DNA of 64,000 bases from Paenibacillus sp. CF384 (GTDB lineage: Bacteria; Bacillota; Bacilli; Paenibacillales; Paenibacillaceae), in contig NZ_FNNV01000003.1 of NCBI RefSeq assembly GCF_900106745.1, positions 248,001-312,000 on the forward strand, written 5' to 3'. The first letter of the stretch is position 1. Each line of letters begins with the position of its first letter. Of the stretch, positions 34,933-43,690 are shown piece after piece. Made by a program: the position numbers and the translations under genes. The notes under the pieces were generated by a model. The model had not been told where the DNA came from. It made no database searches and saw only the letters and a list, made by a program, of their open reading frames with translations.

Positions 34933-35220
34933 ATGAGCTACACGAAATATGGTATCCGGCCTGAGTTGGTCGAGCGTGTAAAGTTGAAGATGAAGAATCC
35001 GGTCGTGAAGGATCGTATGAAGATGCTGTTAAATGGTGTTTCCAAATATGATTTACAGGATCGCACGAAAGTGAAGAAGCTGGTGAAGACGTCAGCCGGC
35101 ATCTTGCAGGAGTCTCTTACGGAACAGCAAGAAGAGCAATTAATTGCATTCGTACTAGGTCAGAAAATCGATCCTTCCAACACGCTCCATCTTATCAAAC
35201 TATGGGCTATGTTCCGCTGA
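34933..35220 (+). CDS. spoVIF: SpoVIF-like sporulation protein
   Basis: A 95-residue helical basic protein matching the Paenibacillaceae form annotated as stage VI sporulation protein F: SYTKYGIRPELVERVKLKM, then KYDLQDRTKVKKLVKTSA and a C-terminal LGQKIDPSNTLHLIKLWAMFR. The B. subtilis protein (YjcC) works late in coat assembly. GGAGGTG lies upstream of the ATG. It follows recG by 73 bp and has a terminator overlapping its stop. The name rests on remembered family resemblance. Confidence 0.72.
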   Translation: MSYTKYGIRPELVERVKLKMKNPVVKDRMKMLLNGVSKYDLQDRTKVKKLVKTSAGILQESLTEQQEEQLIAFVLGQKIDPSNTLHLIKLWAMFR

Positions 35221-35244
35221 TCCTTGGATCGGCGGATTTTTTTT
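35214..35244 (+). terminator. Terminator overlapping the spoVIF stop
   Basis: Hairpin CCGC..GATCC/GGATC..GGCGG followed by eight T. The left arm includes the end of the coding sequence. Confidence 0.8.
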
Positions 35245-35261
35245 GCTTCCATCCTGCGCGA

Positions 35262-35930
35262 TCAGATGGGAGCGATACACGATGCATCATCATTCGCAAC
35301 ACTGCCGACCGTTTTGCCGACCGGATAGGCTTCAAGCAGCTCGGATGGAAACGGGGAGAGCAGCTCGTTAAGCTTCTGTTGATCTTGAATTGAACGGTCA
35401 AGCCACATCGCCTCATGCTCTTCATGGAGGATTACAGGCATCCGGTTATGGATTGGAGCCATCAGCTCATTAGGGGTCGTTGTCAGAATGGTACAGGTAC
35501 TCAGTTTAATCCCATCCGGGGACACCCAAGTATCATATAACCCGGCCATGCTAAAGAGCTTGCGGTCGCGCTTCACGATGCGCATCGGCTGCTTGTCCTT
35601 CTCATCCTGTCGCCATTCATAGAAACCGTCGGCCGGTATGATGCAGCGTTTGCGGCGAATAAGCTGCTTGAAGGCAGGTTTCTCCCAGACCGTTTCGGCG
35701 CGTGCATTGAGCATTTTGTTGCCGACCTTAGGACTGTCTGCCCAGGAAGGAACAAGGCCCCATTTGAGCTCGCCTAGCCGGTTTTGCGTGCCGTCACCAA
35801 CGATGGCGAATACCATCTGACCGGGGGCGACATTATATTTGGGCTGAGGATAAGGCACATTCGTGGAAGAAATCCAATAACGTAACATTAGCTCTTCCAA
35901 AGATACTGTAATCGTATAACGTCCACACAT
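35262..35930 (-). CDS. SRAP-domain protein (YedK/HMCES family)
   Basis: A 222-residue SOS-response-associated peptidase family protein that crosslinks to abasic sites in single-stranded DNA through Cys2. The invariant start MCGRYTI is present with Cys at position 2. So are YNVAPGQ (Asn), GLVPSWA, NARAETV, the Glu of PADGFYEWR and the MPVIL loop. The normal length suggests a functional protein. It is convergent with spoVIF and appears monocistronic; no LexA-type site was recognised. Confidence 0.93.
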   Translation of the reverse strand: MCGRYTITVSLEELMLRYWISSTNVPYPQPKYNVAPGQMVFAIVGDGTQNRLGELKWGLVPSWADSPKVGNKMLNARAETVWEKPAFKQLIRRKRCIIPADGFYEWRQDEKDKQPMRIVKRDRKLFSMAGLYDTWVSPDGIKLSTCTILTTTPNELMAPIHNRMPVILHEEHEAMWLDRSIQDQQKLNELLSPFPSELLEAYPVGKTVGSVANDDASCIAPI

Positions 35931-36079
35931 CGTCTGCTAACCTCCTGCACCTATTCGTCCTATTCTCCTCAGTATACTACGGGCGGCTAATTGATTGTAG
36001 AGAAGCCCATACTAAATCGTATACCCGTGGACAAGAAGAAACGAATGTCGCCCCATCATTGAAAGGAGTGACGAAGCGC

Positions 36080-37390
36080 ATGGAGCATCAAAGCAGCACT
36101 AACCATTCTGTAATGAAGCGTATCCTACTTGGCCTGCGAAGTTTGCCTGCACGCATTGTTGCTTATCTAGCGGCAAAGCGGCATGCGAAACAGGCTTCCT
36201 CGAAGCTGGCTCAGCATGCGATTCCAATGGAGCTTAAGCAAGAATTGGTCCGAGAGCTGAGAGCGGGTTGGAAGTCACAAGGCGAGCAGCGTCCCGAAAC
36301 GCCTATTGAACCCTTATCGGAGTTATATAACGAACAGGAACGTACATGGATTCACCGGATTCGCCATGAGACGGAGATTGCCAATCAGAATAATGTGACT
36401 CGTACGGAGGCGTACCGCGCGGTTTATTTTCGCTGCCCTGAGCTGCACTGGGCGCTGCTTGCGCATGTGGTTTCCCGCAATGGCGGTTGGAATATGACCG
36501 ACCTGCAGGGGGAGCTGCTGCCGCGGCTGCTTGACCGCGCCTATCGCAAACAGACGTTTCTTCTGCTGGAACGTGCGAACGCTATGATTTTTCAAGATGC
36601 TTATCCTCAGCTGCTGCTCTACGAAGCATCACGGAAGGAAGGGCGTGAGCTCTTCTCGTTATTGCCTGCATTTGGCGTGTCTGGCTTCATGCGTCCGGTT
36701 TGGTCGCAGTTCTGGCGCCGCAAAGATCCAGCGATTCTGACCACCGCACTGATTGTGAATGAGCAGCATGTCATCGAAGCTCCTCTTGTTCGCAGTACCT
36801 ACTTCAAGGAGCATGTCTTGCGCAAGCCTGCATTTCTATTGCAGACGCCACTCCAAACCAATGCTGTATTTATGCCCTATGGCGCGCCGAACGAAGGAGC
36901 GATGAAGCTTGCGGGGCTCGTGCTTGAGAATTTCCGCAATATCGAGGAGAGAATTGAATTCGGGAAGCGATTGTATGCCATTCTATATGGCGTTCCTGAG
37001 GTACATCGCGGTGTACTGGCATTCGTGCGAGCCGTACACCACACCGGCTCAAGAGCCGATTATGCCCCGCATTTATTTACGAAGCAATTGCGATCCCAAT
37101 CGACGAGAAGTTATGTAGAGAAGCTGGATGGCTGTAAACTGAAGCGCAGAGCAAAGAAGTTTGCCAGTCCGGAGCTGACTGCAGCCTGGCAGGATATACC
37201 CGTAGAAATAGGCAGCCGCGAAGATTGGTTTCAGGAAACCAGCGAGGTGGAACGATACTTCGAACAGCTCCCGATGCCGGAGGTTTTTGTCATCTCCGAA
37301 GAGCACTGTCTCGCGATTAATAAGATCGAGTTAGCCGTGCTGGCCGCGCAGCAGTTGAAGCCGAGCACGGCACATGACAAAAGGCGATAG
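36080..37390 (+). CDS. DUF2515 family protein (YppC-like)
   Basis: A 436-residue soluble protein of the DUF2515 family found in Bacillales, function unknown. The conserved core is ERTWIHRIRHETEIANQNNVTRTEAY, then RCPELHWALLAHVVSRNGGWNMTDL with LLPRLLDRAYRKQTFLLLERANAMIF. A basic N-terminal helix may contact membrane or nucleic acid. ATG 36080 is chosen for AAAGGAGTG upstream; the TTG at 36059 lies before that site. It is followed by a hairpin shared with the convergent mtn operon. Confidence 0.8.
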   Translation: MEHQSSTNHSVMKRILLGLRSLPARIVAYLAAKRHAKQASSKLAQHAIPMELKQELVRELRAGWKSQGEQRPETPIEPLSELYNEQERTWIHRIRHETEIANQNNVTRTEAYRAVYFRCPELHWALLAHVVSRNGGWNMTDLQGELLPRLLDRAYRKQTFLLLERANAMIFQDAYPQLLLYEASRKEGRELFSLLPAFGVSGFMRPVWSQFWRRKDPAILTTALIVNEQHVIEAPLVRSTYFKEHVLRKPAFLLQTPLQTNAVFMPYGAPNEGAMKLAGLVLENFRNIEERIEFGKRLYAILYGVPEVHRGVLAFVRAVHHTGSRADYAPHLFTKQLRSQSTRSYVEKLDGCKLKRRAKKFASPELTAAWQDIPVEIGSREDWFQETSEVERYFEQLPMPEVFVISEEHCLAINKIELAVLAAQQLKPSTAHDKRR

Positions 37391-37424
37391 AGAGCTGCTG
37401 CATGCAGCTTGCCTCTATCGCCTT
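37381..37424. terminator. Bidirectional terminator between yppC-like gene and mtnB
   Basis: 12-bp stem AAGGCGATAGAG/CTCTATCGCCTT, T-rich on both strands. It overlaps the last codons of the DUF2515 gene and serves the convergent pro-mtn operon. Confidence 0.8.
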
Positions 37425-37443
37425 TATTGTCGCGCTCTGAAGA

Positions 37444-38094
37444 TTAAGATTTACGTTGCAGCAATTCCCAGCGGTACACGTATTCGAACAGAAACTCGAA
37501 CGCTTCCAGATGGCGTTTGGCTTCAAAAGCGTTCGCGCCCCAAGCGTAAATGCCATGCTTCCGCAGCATGATACCGGGGATGCGTGGATCAAGTCGTTCC
37601 GTAACTTCCGGTACGATGCTCGGGATATGCGTGAAGTTGGACACGATCGGGATATCAATATGGGCATCATCTTCCCATATATTGAATGCTTTAATAAGCT
37701 CAACACCGTCAACAGGAATCGATTTACGCTCCCAGAAGAGCTCAGAGACGATGCTGTTATAGACGGAGTGGATATGGAAAATAGCGCCGCAACCCGTTTG
37801 ACGGTAGATTTCACAGTGGATCAACGTCTCAGCCGAAGGTTTGAGCCTGGTGGGCTCGCTCGGCTTGCCCGCTTGATCGACGAACAGGAAATCCTCAGGT
37901 GTCGACAGCGACTTATCCTTGCCGCTTGCCGTAATGGCAAAGTTGAAATCCTCCGGCGAGTAGTCGCCTACTCGAATCGAAAGATTGCCGCTCGTTCCCG
38001 GGAACCAGCCACGGGAAGCGAAGAGGCTCTTCACCTCCGTTAGTTCTGCAAGCACGCGCTGCTTGTCTTCTAATGCGATATGTGCAAATGACAT
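37444..38094 (-). CDS. mtnB: Methylthioribulose-1-phosphate dehydratase
   Basis: A 216-residue class II aldolase-fold zinc enzyme that dehydrates methylthioribulose 1-phosphate in the methionine salvage pathway. Motifs: RGWFPGTSGNLSIR (phosphate loop), HCEIYRQTGCGAIFHIHSVYN (zinc histidines and catalytic region) and MLRKHGIYAWG. It is the last gene of the leftward operon. The start lies just past the mtnX stop with GGAGGCGA upstream. The order W-X-B matches B. subtilis. Confidence 0.95.
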   Translation of the reverse strand: MSFAHIALEDKQRVLAELTEVKSLFASRGWFPGTSGNLSIRVGDYSPEDFNFAITASGKDKSLSTPEDFLFVDQAGKPSEPTRLKPSAETLIHCEIYRQTGCGAIFHIHSVYNSIVSELFWERKSIPVDGVELIKAFNIWEDDAHIDIPIVSNFTHIPSIVPEVTERLDPRIPGIMLRKHGIYAWGANAFEAKRHLEAFEFLFEYVYRWELLQRKS

Positions 38095-38096
38095 GG

Positions 38097-38789
38097 TTAA
38101 GCGGTCGCCTCCTGCAATTTCAGTACGTCGAGGACGTCATGGAACGTCTTGAACTCGTGATAAGAAAGTCCGAGCTCTTTGCATTTCTGCGTCAAATGTG
38201 AGCGGGCGAAAACCACGTCAGCAAGCTTCGCTCCTTCAAAATCCGTCACGCTGTCGCCGATAAGAATGCGCTCATACTGACCTTTAGGGAAGCGGCGAAT
38301 AATCGTTGTTTTGCACATGCCGCAGTCGGTCTTGCATTCGCCATCGCAAGGGTGAGGCCATGTAATTTCGATCTTATCTCCTGAGAAATCACTGCCGTTG
38401 CAGTAGATGTGATTCACCGGAATGTTAAACTGCGCAAGAAGCGGGTAGACGAAGAAGTCGATGCCGCCGCTCGTGACGTAGAATTCGATATCGTTATCTT
38501 TGCAATATTGCAGCAAATCGGCAAAACCTGCACGGATGACAGCGTTGGAAATGGCATAGTCGACCACTTCTCGTTTCATCGAGGAAGGCAGCAGTCGGAA
38601 CAGCTCGCCGACTCCTTGACGAATCGTCTTGCGTTGTCCGACGATGTCGTTTACGATCGCTTCCCAGCCGGGAGGATTGAAGTGTTTGATAATGGCAACG
38701 ATGTTATCGTTCTCTGTAATGGTGCCGTCAAAATCACAAAAGATCACGCGCTGTGGGGATCTGGATGTCGTGTTAGTGTTCATGCTCAT
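38097..38789 (-). CDS. mtnX: 2-hydroxy-3-keto-5-methylthiopentenyl-1-phosphate phosphatase
   Basis: A 230-residue HAD-superfamily phosphatase of methionine salvage. The nucleophile motif VIFCDFDGTITENDN lies near residue 15, the Ser/Thr motif in YVTSGGIDFF, and the acidic motif in ILIGDSVTDFEGA. A Cys-rich insert (HPCDGECKTDCGMCKT) in the cap may bind metal. The start overlaps the mtnW stop by one base (TAATG), so translation is coupled. Confidence 0.93.
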   Translation of the reverse strand: MSMNTNTTSRSPQRVIFCDFDGTITENDNIVAIIKHFNPPGWEAIVNDIVGQRKTIRQGVGELFRLLPSSMKREVVDYAISNAVIRAGFADLLQYCKDNDIEFYVTSGGIDFFVYPLLAQFNIPVNHIYCNGSDFSGDKIEITWPHPCDGECKTDCGMCKTTIIRRFPKGQYERILIGDSVTDFEGAKLADVVFARSHLTQKCKELGLSYHEFKTFHDVLDVLKLQEATA

Positions 38790-40018
38790 TATTCCTTGTA
38801 CCCCCAGCTGTCAATCGCAGCTTGAAGCGCTTCGTTGCCGGGCTTCGCAGCTGCTTCAGGCAGTGATATGCCTGCTCTAGCAGCTTCAATCGCCATGCGG
38901 AACGCTTGTCCGCCGGAGGCTGTTCCCATCGGATGTCCGTGGATGCCTCCGCCTGCATTGACGACGACATCGGTGCCGAAGTCGCGCAGAATAAGCGGGA
39001 CTAGTCCGGGATGGATGCCAGCAGAAGGGACCGGGAAGCTTGGTGCTACCGGCAGGGCGGGGTCGATCAATGCGGCTTGCACGGCTAAGTTCTCTTCGCG
39101 CGGCATGACGACAGAACCGTACGGTGAAGGGAATAGTACAAGATCCGCACCAGCTAATCTCATGAGCTTGCCCAGCAGCAAAGGTGCGGCGATGCCGTAG
39201 TGCACGGAAGGGTACAAGGCGCCGGCCATTGCAGGGTGAGCCGCAATCGGCACCGAAATTTCCGGATCGATGCTTAGCTCATGCAGCACGTCGTATCCAT
39301 AAGCGAGCACATTGAACAGAAGGGCATTCGCCCCTGCGTTGATTGCCTTCTTCGCTTGCGAGGCAAGCTTCGATGTTGGACCGGTCAAGTTGACGGCATA
39401 CAGAAGCTTCTGCCCTGTTACCAGTTCTGCTTGACGGGCAGCTTCCATACAAGCTTCAACCCGTTTCTCAAGCGGAGTCAGCGGGTTCTCGAATAGGATC
39501 TCATCATCCTTGATCAGGTCTACGCCGCCAAGCGCTTGCTGATAGAACTGCTCGCGCAGGTTAGGCAGATCATGACCGATAACGGATTTAAAGATGCTCA
39601 TTAGCAGTGGACGCTCGTTAGCCCCTAGCAGTTTACGTACGCCTTCAATACCGAATTTCGGTCCGGGAAATGCTGAAACAAAGCTGCTTGAGAAATCGAG
39701 ATCAAGCAGTTTGATTTTGCCGTCCATGGACAGCTTTCCGAATACCGTAACGAGCAGGGCAGGGAGGTCACGGCTGAAATTCACGTCCGGATAGGCGATG
39801 CGAAGATCGGCATAACGCTCTCCAGGTGCCGAGCCTTCATGAACGTTCACGGAAATAACGCGTCCAAGATGTTTCTCCATCTCGGCTTTACGCGCTTCCG
39901 GCAGATCCGTCCAGCTTCCGACCGTCAGGCCGACAGCAATGCCCTGTGCTTTCTTATGAAAATCCGCTTTGTCATCGTAACAACGATAAGTTGCTATACA
40001 TACAGCTTGATCACTCAT
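38789..40018 (-). CDS. mtnW: 2,3-diketo-5-methylthiopentyl-1-phosphate enolase (RuBisCO-like)
   Basis: A 409-residue RuBisCO-like protein of the methionine salvage pathway. It has the form IV signature [23 protein letters not shown] in place of the carboxylase active-site pattern, with the TIM barrel visible ([39 protein letters not shown]). It does not fix CO2. It overlaps proC by 4 bp at its start and mtnX by 1 bp at its end. It is thus embedded between proline and methionine-salvage genes under one promoter. Confidence 0.95.
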   Translation of the reverse strand: MSDQAVCIATYRCYDDKADFHKKAQGIAVGLTVGSWTDLPEARKAEMEKHLGRVISVNVHEGSAPGERYADLRIAYPDVNFSRDLPALLVTVFGKLSMDGKIKLLDLDFSSSFVSAFPGPKFGIEGVRKLLGANERPLLMSIFKSVIGHDLPNLREQFYQQALGGVDLIKDDEILFENPLTPLEKRVEACMEAARQAELVTGQKLLYAVNLTGPTSKLASQAKKAINAGANALLFNVLAYGYDVLHELSIDPEISVPIAAHPAMAGALYPSVHYGIAAPLLLGKLMRLAGADLVLFPSPYGSVVMPREENLAVQAALIDPALPVAPSFPVPSAGIHPGLVPLILRDFGTDVVVNAGGGIHGHPMGTASGGQAFRMAIEAARAGISLPEAAAKPGNEALQAAIDSWGYKE

Positions 40019-40896
40019 GATGTCGCTTTCCTTTCAATCTCTGCTCCCATTTCCGCAGCACGCTCTGCAGCACGAGTAATCGCACTAATAACGGCTTGCG
40101 AGAAATGGTTAGCATCTAGTTTTTCAATTGCAGCTTGGGTCGTGCCGTTAGGAGAGGTCACTTTGCGTCGCAAATCAGCCGGGTTCTCCCCAGTAGCTTT
40201 CACCATATGTGCGGCTCCTAGTACGGTTTGAACAGTCAGCTCACGTGCGGCTTCTTCAGTCAGACCAAGCTCGCTGCCAGCAGCAATCATAGCTTCCATT
40301 AGGTAGTACACATAGGCAGGACCGCTGCCGGACAATCCTGTAACAACCTCAAGCAGCTGTTCTTCCACAACCGCGGTTAAGCCAACCGCTTGAAACATCG
40401 TCTCAGCGAGGTCACGCTGATTGCCCGTGACAGAAGCAGAGAAGCTGACGCCGGTAGCTCCAAGTCCGATCGTGCTCGACGTATTCGGCATCGTGCGTAC
40501 AATCGCCATCGGTTTGCCGAGTAATGTTTCCAACGTGCGAATAGTCATGCCGGCAATAACCGAGATGATTAATTGACCCGGATGCAGAAGATCGCGCACT
40601 TGAAGGATCGCTTCCGCGGCATCCTTGGGTTTCATCATGAGAAAAACAATATCCGCTTCCTGCAGCATGACGGATTTCTCCGCTTCCAGAGAGGATGTAT
40701 TCACGCCGTACCTAGACGTGAGTTCTTCCATTCGCGCAGCGTTTTGCCGATTCATCATGCTGATCTGACCCGGCTCGGTCAAGCCGCGGTCAAGCAGTCC
40801 GCGAACCATCGCTTCGGCAATGGAGCCTGCACCATAGAAACACATTTTAAGCGATCCGATTGCAGTTGAAATACTAGAAGATGAAAGTAACGTCAT
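40015..40896 (-). CDS. proC: Pyrroline-5-carboxylate reductase
   Basis: A 293-residue enzyme for the last step of proline synthesis, reducing pyrroline 5-carboxylate with NADPH. The nucleotide loop reads [17 protein letters not shown]; the usual GAGNM is GAGSI here. [17 protein letters not shown] and [15 protein letters not shown] follow. ATG 40896 has GGAGG at good spacing, so the protein carries an extra 17-residue Ser-rich N-terminus. It overlaps mtnW by 4 bp and follows proA by 19 bp. Confidence 0.94.
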   Translation of the reverse strand: MTLLSSSSISTAIGSLKMCFYGAGSIAEAMVRGLLDRGLTEPGQISMMNRQNAARMEELTSRYGVNTSSLEAEKSVMLQEADIVFLMMKPKDAAEAILQVRDLLHPGQLIISVIAGMTIRTLETLLGKPMAIVRTMPNTSSTIGLGATGVSFSASVTGNQRDLAETMFQAVGLTAVVEEQLLEVVTGLSGSGPAYVYYLMEAMIAAGSELGLTEEAARELTVQTVLGAAHMVKATGENPADLRRKVTSPNGTTQAAIEKLDANHFSQAVISAITRAAERAAEMGAEIERKATS

Positions 40897-40915
40897 GATC
40901 GTGAATCCTCCTGTT

Positions 40916-42163
40916 CTATCCGCGTATTTGTCCGCTGCCGTAAATGCGGAATTTGGTTGAAGTCAGTGCAGGCAGACCCATTGGTCCTCTGGCATGAAGC
41001 TTCTGGGTACTGATGCCGATTTCGGCACCGTAGCCAAATTCGAAGCCATCCGTGAAACGGGTGGAAGCGTTATGGTAGACCGCAGCCGCATCAATCTGCT
41101 GCAAGAACTGATCCGCGTTCTCTTGATTCTCGGTGACGATGCATTCCGAATGCATCGTGCCGAATTTGCTAATATGCTGCATGGCTTCATCTATGCCGGA
41201 AACGATATGAATATTCATAATGTAATCATTATATTCCGTCGCGTAATCCGATTCGGTTACAGCATTTGCCTCAGGGACGATAGCAAGCGTCCGTTCACAA
41301 CCGCGGAGCTCGACATTAGCTGCAAGGAAGCGTTCAGCCAGTTCACGAAGATGGCGTTCGGCGAAAGCTTCATGGACAAGCAGCGTCTCCATAGAGTTGC
41401 AAACAGAAGGGCGCTGAACCTTAGCGTTGAAGGCGATATCCGATGCCATCGCAAGCTGCGCGCTGTCGTCCAAGTAAGTATGACAAACGCCGGCTCCTGT
41501 TTCAATGACGGGAACGGTCGCATTTTCAACAACATTTCGAATTAATGATGCGCCGCCGCGAGGGATTACGACGTCGAGCAGGCCATTTAACTTCAACATT
41601 TCGTCAACGGAAGCACGCGATGGGTCCTCAATCAATTGGAGGGCATCAGCAGGCATGGAAGTGGAGGCAAGCGCTTCGCGAAGGACTTCGACGATACGGC
41701 GGTTGGATTCCAGCGCAGCAGATCCACCGCGAAGGACGACGGAGTTGCCTGTCTTGAGACAAAGTCCGGCTGCATCGACCGTTACGTTGGGGCGAGCTTC
41801 ATAGATCATCCCGATCACACCGAGCGGAACCGTGATTTTGTCGACGCGCAGTCCGTTAGGACGTTCAAACGATTCCAAGGTAAGGCCTACAGGATCGTTC
41901 AGTTGCACGACTTGGCGAAGACCTTCGGCGATATCTTCCACACGTGAAGATGTAAGCGTCAGTCGGTCAAGCAGCGATTCGCTCGTTCCGTTTACGCGTC
42001 CACGTTCAATGTCGATTCGGTTCGCTTGAATAATCGAATCTTGATGACGGATCAACGCATTTGCCATTTCGAGAAGGGCTTCATTCTTCTGATTCGTCGT
42101 TAATCGGTTCATTATACCCGCTGCTTGTTTGGCAAGGGCGGCTTTCTCCCGTACTTCGCTCAT
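40916..42163 (-). CDS. proA: Gamma-glutamyl phosphate reductase
   Basis: A 415-residue NADPH-dependent aldehyde dehydrogenase-fold enzyme making glutamate 5-semialdehyde. MIYEARPNVTVDAAGLCLKTGN, the catalytic Cys region (KVQRPSVCNSMETLLVH) and HARGPMGLPALTSTKFR are present. The start at 42163 is chosen for GAGGGAGAGAG upstream and gives the B. subtilis length. It lies 30 bp after proB in the same operon. Confidence 0.96.
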   Translation of the reverse strand: MSEVREKAALAKQAAGIMNRLTTNQKNEALLEMANALIRHQDSIIQANRIDIERGRVNGTSESLLDRLTLTSSRVEDIAEGLRQVVQLNDPVGLTLESFERPNGLRVDKITVPLGVIGMIYEARPNVTVDAAGLCLKTGNSVVLRGGSAALESNRRIVEVLREALASTSMPADALQLIEDPSRASVDEMLKLNGLLDVVIPRGGASLIRNVVENATVPVIETGAGVCHTYLDDSAQLAMASDIAFNAKVQRPSVCNSMETLLVHEAFAERHLRELAERFLAANVELRGCERTLAIVPEANAVTESDYATEYNDYIMNIHIVSGIDEAMQHISKFGTMHSECIVTENQENADQFLQQIDAAAVYHNASTRFTDGFEFGYGAEIGISTQKLHARGPMGLPALTSTKFRIYGSGQIRG

Positions 42164-42193
42164 ATGGTCTCTCTCCCTCATAAGTCCTGTCGT

Positions 42194-43309
42194 CTAAGAT
42201 CTAAGTGTGACCCACTCATCACGGTGGATGACTTCTATTCGAGTTACTTCAACACGTCTGCGCACTTCTTCCGTACTTAAGCCGGCAACGGCTTGCACCT
42301 GCCAAGCGGCATAGTTCACGACGCCGCGGCCAAGCGATTGCTGCTGTTCATTGTACACTTCAACGACATCGCCGGGATGAAAATCGCCTTCAATGGTTCG
42401 TATCCCGGCTGGCAGCAAGCTTTTGCCGCCTTCGAGCAATGCTCGTTCCGCACCTTGGTCGACGAAGATACGGCCTTGCGGCATGGAATGGAAGCCAAGC
42501 CACTGTTTCTTTGTCGTCAGGTTGTGCTGGCTCGTTTCGAAATACGTCCCTTTGCCGATTCCGGATACGGCGAGATTCAAATCGCCGGGCTCCACGACGC
42601 GGCCGATAAATACCGGAACACCGCCGCGCATCGCGATACGTGCTGCTTCAATCTTCGAACGCATCCCGCCGGTTCCGACAGCGGATCCTGCACCGCCAGC
42701 GACGCGCAGAATGTCATCGGAGATTTGCTCGACACGATCGTAACGAACGGCATTCGGGTTCTTACGCGGATCTTCCGTATACAGGCCATCCATGTCGGTC
42801 AAAATAATAAGCCGCTTCGCTTTCACAAGATTGCCGACAAGCGCAGATAACGTATCGTTCTCGCTGAACTTCAATTCATCCGTTGCGACGGTGTCGTTCT
42901 CGTTCACGATCGGAAGCATGCGCCGATGGAGCAGCTCTTCTATGGTCATCAGTGCATTCTGAATCCGTTTGCGATTGGAGAAATCTGCTCGGGTCAGCAG
43001 AATTTGAGCAACGCCAATGCCGCCATTGTTGCCGTAGGATGCGAAGGCTTCTTGATAGGCCTGCATAAGCAGGGCTTGACCGACGGCCGCGGCCGCTTGT
43101 TTCTCGTGGACGAGCTTCGGACGGGTATGATAGCCGATTTTCTTGAATCCGGCGGCGATGGCACCGGAGGTGACGAGCAGCACTTGGTAGCCTGCTTCAT
43201 GGAGGGCAGCGAGCTCATGCGCGAAGAAGGCGATTCGTTCCCGATTAATGCCGCCTTCATCGGAGGTTAAGGAGCTGCTGCCGATTTTGACTACAATGGT
43301 ATCTGTCAT
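42194..43309 (-). CDS. proB: Glutamate 5-kinase
   Basis: A 371-residue kinase for the first step of proline synthesis. The amino-acid kinase domain (VVKIGSSSLTSDEGGI, VNENDTVATDEL, LTDMDGLYTEDP, GTGGMRSKIEAA) covers residues 1-260 and a PUA domain ends the protein. It is the first gene of the pro-mtn operon, just downstream of a T-box leader. That suggests charged tRNA-Pro levels govern the operon. Confidence 0.96.
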   Translation of the reverse strand: MTDTIVVKIGSSSLTSDEGGINRERIAFFAHELAALHEAGYQVLLVTSGAIAAGFKKIGYHTRPKLVHEKQAAAAVGQALLMQAYQEAFASYGNNGGIGVAQILLTRADFSNRKRIQNALMTIEELLHRRMLPIVNENDTVATDELKFSENDTLSALVGNLVKAKRLIILTDMDGLYTEDPRKNPNAVRYDRVEQISDDILRVAGGAGSAVGTGGMRSKIEAARIAMRGGVPVFIGRVVEPGDLNLAVSGIGKGTYFETSQHNLTTKKQWLGFHSMPQGRIFVDQGAERALLEGGKSLLPAGIRTIEGDFHPGDVVEVYNEQQQSLGRGVVNYAAWQVQAVAGLSTEEVRRRVEVTRIEVIHRDEWVTLRS

Positions 43310-43332
43310 ATGTCTCCCCGAACCTTTCCTAG

Positions 43333-43598
43333 AAAATAAAAAAAACTCTCATCCTTGTATATATACAAAGGACGAAAGTTTAACTTCCGCGGTACCACCT
43401 TTATTAACGGCTATGTTTGGCATGCCGTTCCGCTTTCTTAGACCTGATAACAGCAGGTCGCTGTCCGACTCATCGCCGGCCGTTCCGGGGAAGGTTTCTG
43501 CAGCAATAACGGTAAATTCTCACAGCGAACGAATTTACTCTCTGTCGCATTGCGGAGTGCATACTTGGCCCCATCAAGACGTTAATGGTTTTTAATTA
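43333..43598 (-). promoter_or_regulatory. T-box riboswitch leader of the pro-mtn operon (proline type)
   Basis: On the minus strand the T-box antiterminator AAGGTGGTACCGCG lies at 43401-43388, followed by a terminator stem (ACTTTCGTCC pairing GGATGAGAGT) and eight T. Stem I starts with GGGGCCAAGTA (AGTA bulge), shows AGAGAG and GCTGTGAG distal motifs, and closes with AAACCTTCCCC. The GGGG/CCCC base helix puts CCT (minus strand 43494-43492) in the specifier loop, a proline codon. Uncharged tRNA-Pro would stabilise the antiterminator and switch on proBAC and mtnWXB. Confidence 0.88.
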
Positions 43599-43604
43599 AA
43601 GAGA

Positions 43605-43634
43605 ATCATACCATGTTCTGCCTGGTACTGTAAA
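43605..43634 (-). promoter_or_regulatory. SigA-type promoter of the T-box leader
   Basis: TTTACA-18-TATGAT on the minus strand, a few bases upstream of the leader start. Confidence 0.6.
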
Positions 43635-43636
43635 GC

Positions 43637-43669
43637 AAAGAAAAGCCCATAAAGACGGGCTTTATGGGC
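43637..43669 (-). terminator. Terminator after mtnE
   Basis: 10-bp stem GCCCATAAAG/CTTTATGGGC with a 5-nt loop, followed on the minus strand by TTTTCTTT. It overlaps the -35 region of the pro operon promoter's neighbourhood. Confidence 0.85.
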
Positions 43670-43690
43670 GGAGTATAAATTATTTTTAGA

